From assembly GCF_028435365.1 (NCBI RefSeq), contig NZ_JAGTJJ010000001.1, forward strand, positions 930,001 to 994,000: DNA of 64,000 bases, in the 5' to 3' direction. Within the stretch, counting starts at the first letter, position 1, and every line of letters begins with the position of its first letter. The stretch is from Polyangium jinanense (lineage in GTDB: Bacteria > Myxococcota > Polyangia > Polyangiales > Polyangiaceae). Position numbers and translations under genes: made by a program. Of this stretch, positions 1-9,800 are shown piece after piece. The notes beneath the pieces are model-generated. The model had not been told where the DNA came from. It saw nothing but the letters and a program-made list of their open reading frames with translations, and made no database searches.

Positions 1-280
1 CGTCGGGGAACTTTGCGATCTTCGTCCAGTTGATCCCCATCAGCTTGCAAGACTTGAACGTCACGCCCCGCAGCGAGAGCATGGTGACGTCGGCTTGCCG
101 CAGATCACATTCCTCGAATGTGCAGCCCTCGAGCCGAGTCCGCGACCATCGGGCCTCGCTGAGCTTGGAGCGTCGAAATACGCAGGAGGAGAACTCTCGA
201 TCACGCAGGTCCGCTCGTTCGAGAGTGACCTTGTCGAATGTCTCGCCGTCGAACGAATTCTTGCCTTCGAATGGGTTCAT
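1..280 (-). CDS. Pentapeptide-repeat protein, 3' end cut by window edge
   Basis: I translated the minus strand by hand from the ATG at 280; 93 codons are visible and the frame is open to the window edge. The protein starts MNPFEGKNSFDGETFDKV and continues with pentapeptide-like units of the A(D/N)Lxx type (for example ERADL, EECDL, RQADV, FKSCKL), in the style of Qnr/MfpA-like right-handed quadrilateral beta-helix proteins. Members of this superfamily range from DNA-mimic gyrase protectors to proteins of unknown function, so no function is assigned here. There is no signal peptide, so it is probably cytoplasmic. The family assignment is fairly safe; resistance or toxin-immunity roles would be speculation. 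Confidence 0.75.
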   Translation of the reverse strand, partial: MNPFEGKNSFDGETFDKVTLERADLRDREFSSCVFRRSKLSEARWSRTRLEGCTFEECDLRQADVTMLSLRGVTFKSCKLMGINWTKIAKFPD

Positions 281-322
281 CTGGCGATCATCATAGGCCG
301 GTCGCCATCTCGGTTTCAATGC

Positions 323-994
323 CTAAGGCTTTTCCGTGATCTTGTTCTTCACCCGCACCGGCTTCTTCCCGGCCTCCTCCGCCTCCCACATCAAAAATTG
401 CTCCGGCGTGACCTGACCGGCGACCGCGGGCGGATCGGCCTTGGGCTCGTGCTGCACGCGCATGAACCTCTCGTCGATCAGCATCGTCTCGTAGTTTCGA
501 GCGAATTGCACGGCCGACACGGCCCCCGCGCCCGCCACAGCCACCACCACCCCCGCGGCCACCGACCGCCGCACCCGCCGCTTGCGCACGCCGACGGGAC
601 AATCGGAGGTCATCACCGTCCCGTCCTTCCGCTGGAAGTACCGGACGCAGAGGTTGCCCTCCTTCTCGCGAATGAGCTGCTCGGCCTCCTGGCCGGTCAT
701 CGCCGAGAGGTTGTACACGTTCTTTTCGCAGGACGGACAGAACCGCGCGTGCTCGTCGCCCACCATCTTGTTCCAATCGGCAGGGCACGGGGCCGCGACC
801 TGGACCTGCGAAAGCAAAGGCAAGCGCCGCCTCTCTTCGAGCCGGCGCTCGACGTCCGCGAGCGCCTTGCCGAGCTCCGCCTCCTCACGCGACAGGCCTT
901 CGAGCTCGCGCCGCTGCTCCTCGATCTGCGCGAGGCGGGCCTCGATGTCGGCCTTTTTGGTTTGCAGGGCGTGCTCGTCGTCGCGATAGGCCAT
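323..994 (-). CDS. Coiled-coil, Cys-rich-domain, single-TM protein
   Basis: 223 aa from ATG at 994. Residues about 5-55 are a Lys/Glu/Arg-rich amphipathic coiled coil. Residues 70-133 hold five cysteines (C70, C86, C89, C116, C132) in an arrangement that recurs in myxobacterial and planctomycete proteins: CPADWNKM, then CPSCEKNVYNLSAMT, CVRYF and a DGTVMTSDCP segment. CxxC spacing suggests metal binding or a redox role (inference). Residues 144-162 form one hydrophobic membrane segment after a basic RKRRVRR stretch, so the Cys domain should be cytoplasmic if the positive-inside rule holds. A longer reading into the upstream gap is basic, low-complexity sequence and is rejected. It lies 79 bp after the next minus-strand gene. 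Function unknown. Confidence 0.85.
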   Translation of the reverse strand: MAYRDDEHALQTKKADIEARLAQIEEQRRELEGLSREEAELGKALADVERRLEERRRLPLLSQVQVAAPCPADWNKMVGDEHARFCPSCEKNVYNLSAMTGQEAEQLIREKEGNLCVRYFQRKDGTVMTSDCPVGVRKRRVRRSVAAGVVVAVAGAGAVSAVQFARNYETMLIDERFMRVQHEPKADPPAVAGQVTPEQFLMWEAEEAGKKPVRVKNKITEKP

Positions 995-1073
995 GGCCCT
1001 TGGACGCACGATCTGGCGCCGCGGTTTGCGGGGGGGTGTGAAAATTCGCGGCGGCGCGCTCCGTTGCGGGCGC

Positions 1074-1505
1074 TCAGCGGATCTTGCGCGTGGAGACCAG
1101 GAACGGATTGACCACGTTCGCCGGCACCGTCGTCCCCGCCGCCTGCGTGGCCGGCGTCTCGGTGCTCTTGCGCGGGAGCGGGCGCGGCACGGGCTGGGGC
1201 TTCGGGAGGGGCCGGGGCTCGGGCTCGGCGACCGGGCCGAGCGCGAGCTCGATCGAGGCCTTGGCCTTGGCAATCTGGGCGAGCGCATTCGCGCGCTCCC
1301 GGGGGCGGGCGGCGGTGGCTTGCTCGACCTCCTGCTCGGCGCGTTCGAGGAACGCGAAGCCCCGCGCAAGCTTGAGCCGCGTGATCTGCTCGGCCGTCGG
1401 GAGATCCGCATCACACGCGGCCGACTCCTGCACGGCGCCCCGACCCACGACGACGACGAGCGCCCCTGCGAGCACCAGCGTCGAGACCTTCCACACGTTC
1501 ACCAT
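1074..1505 (-). CDS. Small exported protein with coiled-coil and Pro-rich tail
   Basis: 143 aa. An N-terminal hydrophobic segment (VSTLVLAGALVVVVG) acts as signal peptide or membrane anchor. It is followed by an Ala/Glu-rich helical region around residues 37-85 and a proline-rich PEPRPLPKPQPVPRPLPR linker. The start is ATG at 1505, because a strong GGAGGGAGGA lies just upstream; a GTG one codon earlier (1508) is also possible. It precedes the Cys-rich membrane protein on the same strand and may share its transcript. No family recognised; periplasmic or inner-membrane location is inferred from the leader. Confidence 0.75.
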   Translation of the reverse strand: MVNVWKVSTLVLAGALVVVVGRGAVQESAACDADLPTAEQITRLKLARGFAFLERAEQEVEQATAARPRERANALAQIAKAKASIELALGPVAEPEPRPLPKPQPVPRPLPRKSTETPATQAAGTTVPANVVNPFLVSTRKIR

Positions 1506-1607
1506 CACGTCCTCCCTCCGAGCGCGAGCGTCGCGCGCTCGTCACGTGGCGAGGTCGGGCCTTTCTGTGACCAACTTTTTTTTCGGGACGAGGATATCCT
1601 CGCCGCC

Positions 1608-1866
1608 ATGACGGCCCCGTCCGCCCCGAAGGTCACGGAGGAAAAGTCCGGGACGAACGTCCGGCGCCCGCTCGCCGACCTCGCCGCCCTGAAGGAGGAA
1701 GTTCGAGGACAGCGTGTTCGGCGCGATCAACGAGCGGCGAAAGAAGACCCACACCCGCGACAACGAGACGCCGATCGACGATCAGGATGCGTTCGTGATT
1801 TACGCGCTCACGGAGATCGTGGCCCGCGAGGTACTGAGGCGCGGGGAGGAGGCGCCGGTCGATTGA
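1608..1866 (+). pseudogene. Small gene with apparent +1 frameshift
   Basis: An ATG at 1608 opens a frame reading MTAPSAPKVTEEKSGTN, continuing to ...LAALKE. Around 1692-1700 (AAGGAGGAA) the sensible reading moves to the next frame, which gives KFEDSVFGAINERRKK, then DDQDAFVIYALTEIVARE and stops at TGA 1864-1866. The unshifted frame turns into Arg/Gly-rich nonsense. Removing one G from GGAGG restores one smooth 85-residue protein reading LKEKFEDSVFG. Either the gene is broken, the assembly has a one-base error, or the downstream part starts separately at GTG 1714; the AGGAGG-to-GTG gap of about 15 nt makes that less likely. The product is a small cytoplasmic helical protein of unknown function. 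Confidence 0.5.
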
Positions 1867-1879
1867 AGCGCGGGCGCGG

Positions 1880-3322
1880 TCAGGGCGAGAGCTCGAGGAA
1901 AAACGCGTCGAACCCGCCGGCGCTCTGGGGCCCGTTGAAGGCGCCCACGAGCTTGCTCTGGAAGCCGCCTACGAGGAGCGGACGGCCCGTCTTGGGGGAG
2001 GCGCCGACAGCGGTGATCCCCTGCGTCCAGGCGTCGCCATAATCGTGGCCCCAGACCACCTCGAGGGTCCCGCCCCGCAATTTGAAGGCGCAGGCGTCGG
2101 CGTCGAGCGCGCCCTCCGTCTGGAGGACCGTGATGCCGAGCTGGAGCTGCTGCGAGAACGTGCAGCCAATGACCACATCCCCGGCCGGATCGAATGCGAC
2201 GCCCGTGCCGGCCTGGATGCCGGGTCCCTGGAAAGCCGCGCTCCGGAGCAGCGCGCCGTCCGTCGGCGCATAAAACGCGGCGAACATGTCCCACACGTTC
2301 ATGTCATTGTTCGTGTATTGCTTGCCGAGGAGGTCCATCGACCCGCCGCGAAAATTGCCGACGAGCGCGATTTCGCCGGTCTTCTTGGAGATGTCGATCG
2401 CGTCGACGAGCTGGTCGCCCGACCCGCCCATCCTCTGCGCCCATTTCGCCTCGCCCGACGCCACGTCGAGACGCGCGAGGAACATGTCTTTTCCCTGGGT
2501 GAGCTCACCCTCGAGCGACCCAAGGGAGCTTTCCCCATCCATGAGCCCGGCCGCGATGACGCCGCCGTCATCCGTGACCGCGAGCGCGTAAACCGCCTGA
2601 AACCCGCCGCCAAGCACCGGCAGCTGCCAGCGGAACGTGCCGTCGGGCTTGTACGACACCACGAACCCGTCGCCCGTACCCGACGCCTCGAGCGCTGCCT
2701 CGCCGCCGAAATTCACCGACCCCGCGAACGAACCGCCGAGGTACACGTTGCCGTCCGGATCGAACGCGACGGCGTGCGCCACCTGGTAGAACTCGTTGCC
2801 GAGGGCTTTGACGTACCGGAGCGCGCCCTTCGCGTCGAACACGGCCAGAAACGCGTCCCGTGAGTTCAACTGCGAGGCGAACGACGCGATCCCGATCTGG
2901 AGCGTGCCAATGAAATACCCAGCCACCGCGACGTCGCCGTTCGGCGCGACCGCGAGGCTCGCGATCTGGACGAGCGTGCCATCCGGCCCCGGCACGAACT
3001 TGCCGGACCAATCCTCGACATGCCCTTCGGGGCCGATCCGGGTGAGCAGGGCGTGGCCCTCTTTCGGAATGCCATCGGTCTCCGCCGTCCCCGACCCGAA
3101 GCCGCCCAGGAACACCACGCCGTCGTCAGAGGCCGCGACGGCGTGGAAGGCGTCGTCCTTCGGCGTGGCGACCCCGTGCGCGAGGGCAACAGGTGTCCCG
3201 TTGCAGGTCACCTCCGCGGTGCAGCCCTCGCCCAATCCCGGTGGAGGCGGCGGCTCGTATTGCGTGACCGTGCAACCCCCCAGACCCGAACCGAGAACGA
3301 CCGCAAGCGCAAGCTTCCTCAT
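1880..3322 (-). CDS. Beta-propeller (SBBP-like repeat) lipoprotein
   Basis: 480 aa starting MRKLALAVVLGSGLGGC; the LGGC lipobox puts the mature N-terminus at Cys17, so a periplasmic or outer-membrane lipoprotein is expected. A short proline-rich spacer follows. The body has repeated blades such as AFDPDGNVYLGGSFAGS, ALAVTDDGGVIAAGLMDG and VAPNGDVAVAGYFIG, which match the DxxGNxYxxGxF pattern of SBBP-type seven-bladed propellers common in myxobacteria. These usually act as binding scaffolds; no catalytic motif is seen. GGGAGATGGCGT lies before the ATG. It stands alone, convergent with the small frameshifted gene. Confidence 0.88.
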   Translation of the reverse strand: MRKLALAVVLGSGLGGCTVTQYEPPPPPGLGEGCTAEVTCNGTPVALAHGVATPKDDAFHAVAASDDGVVFLGGFGSGTAETDGIPKEGHALLTRIGPEGHVEDWSGKFVPGPDGTLVQIASLAVAPNGDVAVAGYFIGTLQIGIASFASQLNSRDAFLAVFDAKGALRYVKALGNEFYQVAHAVAFDPDGNVYLGGSFAGSVNFGGEAALEASGTGDGFVVSYKPDGTFRWQLPVLGGGFQAVYALAVTDDGGVIAAGLMDGESSLGSLEGELTQGKDMFLARLDVASGEAKWAQRMGGSGDQLVDAIDISKKTGEIALVGNFRGGSMDLLGKQYTNNDMNVWDMFAAFYAPTDGALLRSAAFQGPGIQAGTGVAFDPAGDVVIGCTFSQQLQLGITVLQTEGALDADACAFKLRGGTLEVVWGHDYGDAWTQGITAVGASPKTGRPLLVGGFQSKLVGAFNGPQSAGGFDAFFLELSP

Positions 3323-3477
3323 ACGCCATCTCCCGTCGAGCGCGGGCCGTCGCCTTCCGAGCGGCGCGAACTCGACGCAATGCGCCAGATTGTCGCGGCG
3401 CCTGGAAGCGGCGTCAATGTCTGGAAATGTGTAATCTTTTTCGCGGGGGAGGCGCGAAGGGGGCGAGGCGGGGGAGC

Positions 3478-3969
<492 letters not shown>

Positions 3970-4040
3970 GTGGTGGTCTCCTGTTCGGTTTGGCGCGAGT
4001 GTACACACAAGGGCGAGCGCCACAAGGGGCGAATCTCACC

Positions 4041-4871
4041 CTACGTGACGTCCGGGAGACCCGCGATGCCCACGAGCTTCGCGCTCACCTCGTAGAGACG
4101 GCGCTGGAGCGCGCGATCGTGTGAGGTCTGCGACGAGGCCTCCTCGTGCTCGTCGGAGAAGTATTTGCAGGTGACCCCGGCGAGCGCGGGGTCGATCGCG
4201 AGCCGAACGGACGTGGCGGCGCCCTGCACGACCGTGCCCCCGCCCATCCCGAAGCCGCTGCGCAAGAGCTTCGTGCTGATGACGCCCGGATGCAGCGCAT
4301 TCGCCGTGACGTTCGTGCCCCCGAGGCGCCGACCGATTTCGTAGGTGAAAAGCACGTTCGCGAGCTTCGACGTGGCGTACGCCGTATAGCCGTGGAAATA
4401 CCGCTCCGAGGTGAGGTCGGTGAAATCGATCTGCCCGCGGGCATGGGCGATCGAGCTCACGGCGACGATGCGGCCGCCGTCGCTCTTCTGGACGTGCGGG
4501 AGAAGCAGGTGCGTGAGCAGGAACGGCGCGAGGTGATTGACCGCGAACGTCGTCTCGAATCCGTCCTCCGTGAGCTTTCGCTCGTGCATGAAGACGCCGG
4601 CATTGCTCAGCAGCACGTCGAGCCGATCCACGCGGGCCATGACCTCCGCGGCGAGCGCGCGGACCGCGGCCATCGACGAGAGATCCGCGGCGACGGGCAG
4701 GAGATCGCTCGATCCGCTCTCCCGGGCGAGCACGTCGCGGACGGCCTTTGCTTTTGCCAAGGTTCGCCCGTGCACGAGGACGCGGGCGCCGCGGCGAAGG
4801 AGCTCGAGCGCGGTCTGGCGTCCGATTCCGTCGGTCGCGCCGGTGACGAGGACGATCCGCTGCTGGGACAT
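4041..4871 (-). CDS. Short-chain dehydrogenase/reductase, retinol-dehydrogenase-like
   Basis: 276 aa, classical SDR fold. The cofactor loop is TGATDGIG (10-17). NAG lies at 90-92, a VNHLAPFLLT segment at about 111-120, the catalytic Ser at 139/140 and the YATSK motif gives Tyr165 and Lys169. The ADLSS segment and HGRT after beta-2 suggest NADP(H) preference (inference). NVTANALHPGVIST is typical of the RDH11-14/WWOX-like SDR branch. The substrate cannot be inferred; short-chain aldehydes, ketones or lipid alcohols are all possible. Cytoplasmic. No Shine-Dalgarno is visible before the ATG. Confidence 0.93.
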   Translation of the reverse strand: MSQQRIVLVTGATDGIGRQTALELLRRGARVLVHGRTLAKAKAVRDVLARESGSSDLLPVAADLSSMAAVRALAAEVMARVDRLDVLLSNAGVFMHERKLTEDGFETTFAVNHLAPFLLTHLLLPHVQKSDGGRIVAVSSIAHARGQIDFTDLTSERYFHGYTAYATSKLANVLFTYEIGRRLGGTNVTANALHPGVISTKLLRSGFGMGGGTVVQGAATSVRLAIDPALAGVTCKYFSDEHEEASSQTSHDRALQRRLYEVSAKLVGIAGLPDVT

Positions 4872-4936
4872 GATGCCGGCTGCCTTTTCTCCCCTCGCGC
4901 GGGAGGCAAAAGGGATAAGGGGAAGGAATCAGGACG

Positions 4937-6751
4937 TCAAGGTGCGGGGGCGGGCTCGGGCGGTCCGGCGTCCTTGACCGCCACGGAGCCGATGAGCGAC
5001 ATCGAGCGGCGCTCGTAGTTCGGGTCGTCGCCCAAGGACTCGAAATAGATCCGCGTCCCGTCCTCGGAGAAAACCGGATATCGCTCTCTCCAGGGGTTCT
5101 GGGTGAATCGACGGACGGCCTGCTGCTCGATGTCGAACAGGTATACGTCCCCGGCCTGGGTGAACGTGACGAGCTTGCCGTCGGGCGAGAAGCTCGGGTT
5201 TTCCGACACCGACCCGATCGCGAAGCGCTGGAGCTTGCCCGCCTCCACGTCGAAGATCGAAAGGTTGGTCCCCTCCATGACGAGCTTTTTCCCATTGCGG
5301 CTCGCTTCGAGGGCCGAAAAGCGGGTGTACTCGGGCACCTCGTAAAGCGGCTTCACCGCGGGCGGCGAGGCCCCGAGGTCGGCGACGTACAAGATCTGGT
5401 GCGGGGGCTTGGGCGCGGGCTTGCCCGATTCCTCCGCGTCCGGGGCGGGCGGATCGTCCTGCGAAATGGCCTTGTGCAGGAACGCGAGGCGGTTCGGGTC
5501 GAGCCAGGCGAAACCCGAGAAGAAGCCGCCCTCGGGCCCGCGCTCGTAGAGCGTCTTGCCGTCGTCGAGCGAGACGACGATCAGGTTGCCCGGGCAATCG
5601 CGGCACGGGCGATCGTAGAGCGCGGTCGCCTTGCCGCCGGGCGCGACCTTGGGCGAGGAGAATCGATGGTCCTCGTCGAGGCGCAATCGCCGCGCCTTGC
5701 CGTCGGGCTCGACCACGGTGAGCGTCTTCGCCCAGCCGAACAGGTCCTCGGCGAAGACCACGCGCCCGCCGTCCGGCGCGGCCGCCGGATAACTGAAGAG
5801 GTGGTAGCCGCTCCAGAGCAGCTTTCGTTCGCCGCCGGGCTTTCGCCATTCGAGGGTTTCGAGCCCCGTGATCCACGAGAGATTCATGGTGCGCGGCGCG
5901 ACGAACGGCGTGATGTCGGCCGTCTTCACGAGAAACCCGGGCGCGGCCGATCCGCCGAGGGCGTCGTCCGCGCCGATGATGCTGTGGTAGGTGACCTTCG
6001 CGGGGCCCTTGTCGAAGTCCTTGCGGCGCTTCTCCAGGTCCTCGTAGGCGCGCTGCGCGTCTTCGAGGCGGCCGCCGCGGACCTCGACGTATTTTTTCGC
6101 CTTGGCGACGTGGTCGGCGAGCTTGATGTCGTTGCCCTGGAAAATGCTCTGGATCGCCGGGTGCTTGATCAGGTGCGGCACGACCTGATCGAAGGCCTGC
6201 AGCGCGAGCGTGTCGGCGAGGTGGCGGAAGGCCTCGCTCTTCGTGTGGCCGCCCGACCAGCTGACGAGGCGGCCGCTCTGCGCGACCTCGTCGCGGACGT
6301 GGCGCAGCTCGAACGAAGCGTCGGCGCGGAGCTCGAAGTAGCCGCCCTCGACCGGATGCTCGATCATCTCGGGGGTCAATTTGGCCTTGACGACGAACGC
6401 GGCGCGGAGCTTCTTCGCGGCCGCCTCGGGGCTCTCGCTCTCGCGCAGGACGTCGAGCACCTCGGGGTCGCCGGCGCGCACGGGCTCGAAGCCGATCGCG
6501 TCGAGGCGCTGGCAAAGCTCGTTCACGAGCCTGGCCGAGGCGCGCGAGCCATCCCAGAAGTGACCGTCGAGGTCGACGGCGACGACGACACGCAAGGGCT
6601 CGGGCTCGCCGAGGGAACGCAGGCCGAAGAACCCGGCCGCGCCCGCGAGCACGGCGAGCGCGCCGGCGATGGGCCAGAAGCGGCGCTTTTTGGGGACGAG
6701 CTCCGGCGGGATCTCGGTCTCGGTCTCGGCAGGCTCGACGGGAGTGGTCAT
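4937..6751 (-). CDS. Membrane-anchored TolB-like/PD40 beta-propeller protein
   Basis: 604 aa from ATG 6751. One N-terminal membrane segment (about 25-43, after the basic KKRRF) anchors a large periplasmic part. The middle region (about 50-240) resembles the TolB-N-like alpha/beta domain and contains a VVVAVDLDGHFWDG strand. The C-terminal half has PD40/WD40-like blades: YPAAAPDGGRVVFAEDL, NPSFSPDGKLVTFTQAG and YPVFSEDGTRIYFES. A CRDCPGN pair could form a disulphide. In-frame starts at ATG 6769 (with CGAGG close by) and TTG 6793 are alternatives. It diverges from the kinase gene across about 80 bp. The role may be envelope scaffolding or sensing; the substrate is unknown. Confidence 0.83.
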   Translation of the reverse strand: MTTPVEPAETETEIPPELVPKKRRFWPIAGALAVLAGAAGFFGLRSLGEPEPLRVVVAVDLDGHFWDGSRASARLVNELCQRLDAIGFEPVRAGDPEVLDVLRESESPEAAAKKLRAAFVVKAKLTPEMIEHPVEGGYFELRADASFELRHVRDEVAQSGRLVSWSGGHTKSEAFRHLADTLALQAFDQVVPHLIKHPAIQSIFQGNDIKLADHVAKAKKYVEVRGGRLEDAQRAYEDLEKRRKDFDKGPAKVTYHSIIGADDALGGSAAPGFLVKTADITPFVAPRTMNLSWITGLETLEWRKPGGERKLLWSGYHLFSYPAAAPDGGRVVFAEDLFGWAKTLTVVEPDGKARRLRLDEDHRFSSPKVAPGGKATALYDRPCRDCPGNLIVVSLDDGKTLYERGPEGGFFSGFAWLDPNRLAFLHKAISQDDPPAPDAEESGKPAPKPPHQILYVADLGASPPAVKPLYEVPEYTRFSALEASRNGKKLVMEGTNLSIFDVEAGKLQRFAIGSVSENPSFSPDGKLVTFTQAGDVYLFDIEQQAVRRFTQNPWRERYPVFSEDGTRIYFESLGDDPNYERRSMSLIGSVAVKDAGPPEPAPAP

Positions 6752-6831
6752 GGCCGTACGTTCGCGCATAACCTCGCGGCGAGCGGGAGGCAATGGTAGC
6801 GTTGCCCGCCCGAGGCGAGGGGGGAGAGGAC

Positions 6832-9800
6832 ATGCTCGGGATCGGAGACACCCTGGGGGGGCGGTTCGAGCTCGTGCGGCTCGCCGAGACCGGCGGGATG
6901 GGCGAGATTTACGAGGCGCGGGAGCGCGCGACCGGCGAGCGGCTCGCCGTGAAGGTGCTCCGGACCGGCCGGGAAGAGGCGGCCGAGCGCTTCGAGCGGG
7001 AGACGCAGATCCTCTCGACGTCGTCGCACCCGCATATCGTGCGGTACGTGGCGCGCGGGGCCCTGCCGACCGGAGAGCCCTGGCTCGTGATGGAATGGCT
7101 CGAAGGGGAGGACCTCGCGAGCCGGCTCCGGCGTGGTCCGCTCGGCGTCGCGGAGGGCGTTCGATTGCTGCGCGCCGCGGCCGGGGCGCTCGGCGCCATG
7201 CACGCGCGCGGCGTCGTGCATCGGGACGTCAAGCCGAGCAACCTGTTCCTCGTGGGCGGGTGCATCGAGGGATTGAAGGTGCTCGATTTCGGCATCGCCC
7301 AGCTCCCCGGGGCCTCGCGGCTGACGGATACGGGGTTGATCCTCGGGACACCCGGGTACATGGCCCCCGAGCAAGCGCGGGACCGGGAGACGGTCGATGC
7401 GCGGGCCGACGTGTTTTCGCTGGGCGCGGTCCTGTTCGAATGCCTGACCGGAAGGCCTGCGTTTCGAGGCGGGACGTTCCTGGCCGTCATGAGCAAGACG
7501 CTCTTCGAGGAGCCGCCGCGGCTGCGGGACCTCGTCCCGCGCGCGCCCGAGGGGCTCGACGAGCTCGTCGCGCGAATGCTTTCGAAACACGCGGAGGACC
7601 GGCCGGCCGATGGACGGGCCGTCGCCGCGGCCCTCTCGAATGCGTGGATCACGGACGACGTCCCGGCCCCGGAGCGGCCGCGGAGCGCCATTACCAGGAG
7701 CGAGCGGCGCATGATCGTGCGGCGGCAGATCGCGGAGGGTCCGCGGCTCCTGCTCGGAAAGCCCACGCCGTGCGTGGGCCGGGAGCGCGATCTCGACATG
7801 GTCACGCGGATCTTCGACGAATGCGTGGAGGACGGGGTCGCGCACGCCGTGCTCGTCGTGGCGCCGCCGGGGATGGGCAAATCGCGCCTTGCGCACGAGC
7901 TTTTGCGGGTGCTGCGCGCCCGGGGCGAGCCTCTTTCGATCTGGAATGCGCGGGCCGATCCGCTCCGGCAAAGCTCGGCGCTCGGCCTGCTCGGCCAGGC
8001 CCTCCGCGTCGCGTGTGGTCTTCGCGAAGGTCAGCCGCTCGAAGCGGCGAGGGACGCGCTGCTCACGCGCATCACGACGCGCATGGGGCTGGCGGGGCAG
8101 CCCGTGGCCGAGATGCTCGGCGAAATCGTGGGCGTGCCGTTTCCGGACACGGAGACCCCGAGGCTCCGCGAGGCGCGCAAGAATGCCCAGCTCCTCGCGG
8201 ATCGAATCCAGGACGCCTGGCTTTCCTTCCTGCAAGCCGAATGCAGCGTGGCGCCGGTGCTGCTCCTGCTCGACGATCTGCAATGGAGCGATCGGCCGAC
8301 GGCGCAGCTCGTGGACGCCGCGCTGCGGGAATGCCGCGGCTCGCCGCTCCTCGTGCTCGCGCTCGGGCGGCCGGAGGTCCACGACGTCTTCCCGAACCTC
8401 TGGTCGAAGCGGCGCTTTTATGAGCTCCGGCTCCGGAAGCTCGGCCTGAAAGCAAGCGAGGAGCTCGTCCGGCACGTGCTCGGCGAGGCGGCCTCGGAGG
8501 AGACCGCCTCGCGGATCTGCGCGCTCTCCGATGGCAATGCGTTTTATCTGGAGGAGCTCATTCGCGCGGCGGGGGAGGACCGGACGACGCTGCCGGAGAC
8601 CGTGGTCTCCATGGTGCAATCGCGGCTCGCGCAGCTCGATGGCACGGCGCGGCGCATGCTCCGGGCGGCCAGCATTTTCGGGGAGACGTTCTGGGCCGGC
8701 GGGGTCGTGTCCTTGATGGGCGAGAGCCATCACGCCTCCGAGGTGCAGTCCGCGTTCGCGCGGCTCATGGACGGCGAGCTCGTCGTGCGGGTGCGCGAGA
8801 GCCGGTTCCCCGGCGAGGAGGAATTCCGCTTCCGGCACGCGCTGCTCCGGGAGGGCGCGTATTCGATGCTGCTCGGCGAGGATCGCGCGCTCGGCCACCT
8901 CCTCGCCGGGCAATGGCTCGAACGGCACGGCGAAGAGGACCCGTCGGTCCTGGCCGAGCATTTCGAGCGCGGCGGCGACCTCGAACGCGCCTGCCATTAT
9001 CACGCCCGCGCGGCCGAGCGGTCGTTCGCGCATTTTGATCTGGATTCCGTCCTCGTTCATGTGGAGCGCGGGGTCTCGTGCGGGGCGGCCGGCGAGGTGC
9101 TGCTCACGCTCCGGAGCTGGCAGCTCATGGCGCACGATTTCCGGGGGAGCTTCACGGAGGAGGTGCTTCGCCTGGCCGAGGAGGCACGCGCGACGGCGAG
9201 GCCCGGCAGCGCCGCGTGGTACAGGGTCACCCACGTCTTGTGCTCCCATTGCATGTTCACCGGCCGGCGGGAGTACGCCATCACGCTCGCGAGGGAGGTC
9301 GCCGCGACCACGGCCGACACCTCGGCGCGCGCCGCCGTGATGGAGCTCCTCGTGGTCGTCGTCGGGGGGCTGGTCGTGGCGGGCGAGGGCTCGATTGCGC
9401 GCGAAATGCTCGATTACTTGCGGCGCGTGGAGGATCGTTTGGAGGAGACGGACCTCCTCGAGCGCTGCCATGCCTGGCAAACCCGAGCGTGGTACCTCAT
9501 GGCGCGGGACCATGATCCCTGGACGAGCTTCGTCCTCTTCCGGAAGGCCGCCGCGGGCTTCACGGAGGTAGGGGACCTCCGGCAAAAGGTGTTCGTGGAG
9601 AACGGGGCCACGGCCATGCTGTTCTGGATGGGGCAGCGCGAGGCGAGCATCGAGCACGCCCGAAAGGCGCTGGCGCTCGCCCAGCGCGTGCGGGATCCGC
9701 TCGTCCTCGGGTTCGCCCAAAGCGCTCTGCAATGGGCCCTGCTCGAGGACGCCCGGCACGTCGAGGAGCAAAACCGTCTTTCGCGCGAGAGCGTCCACGT

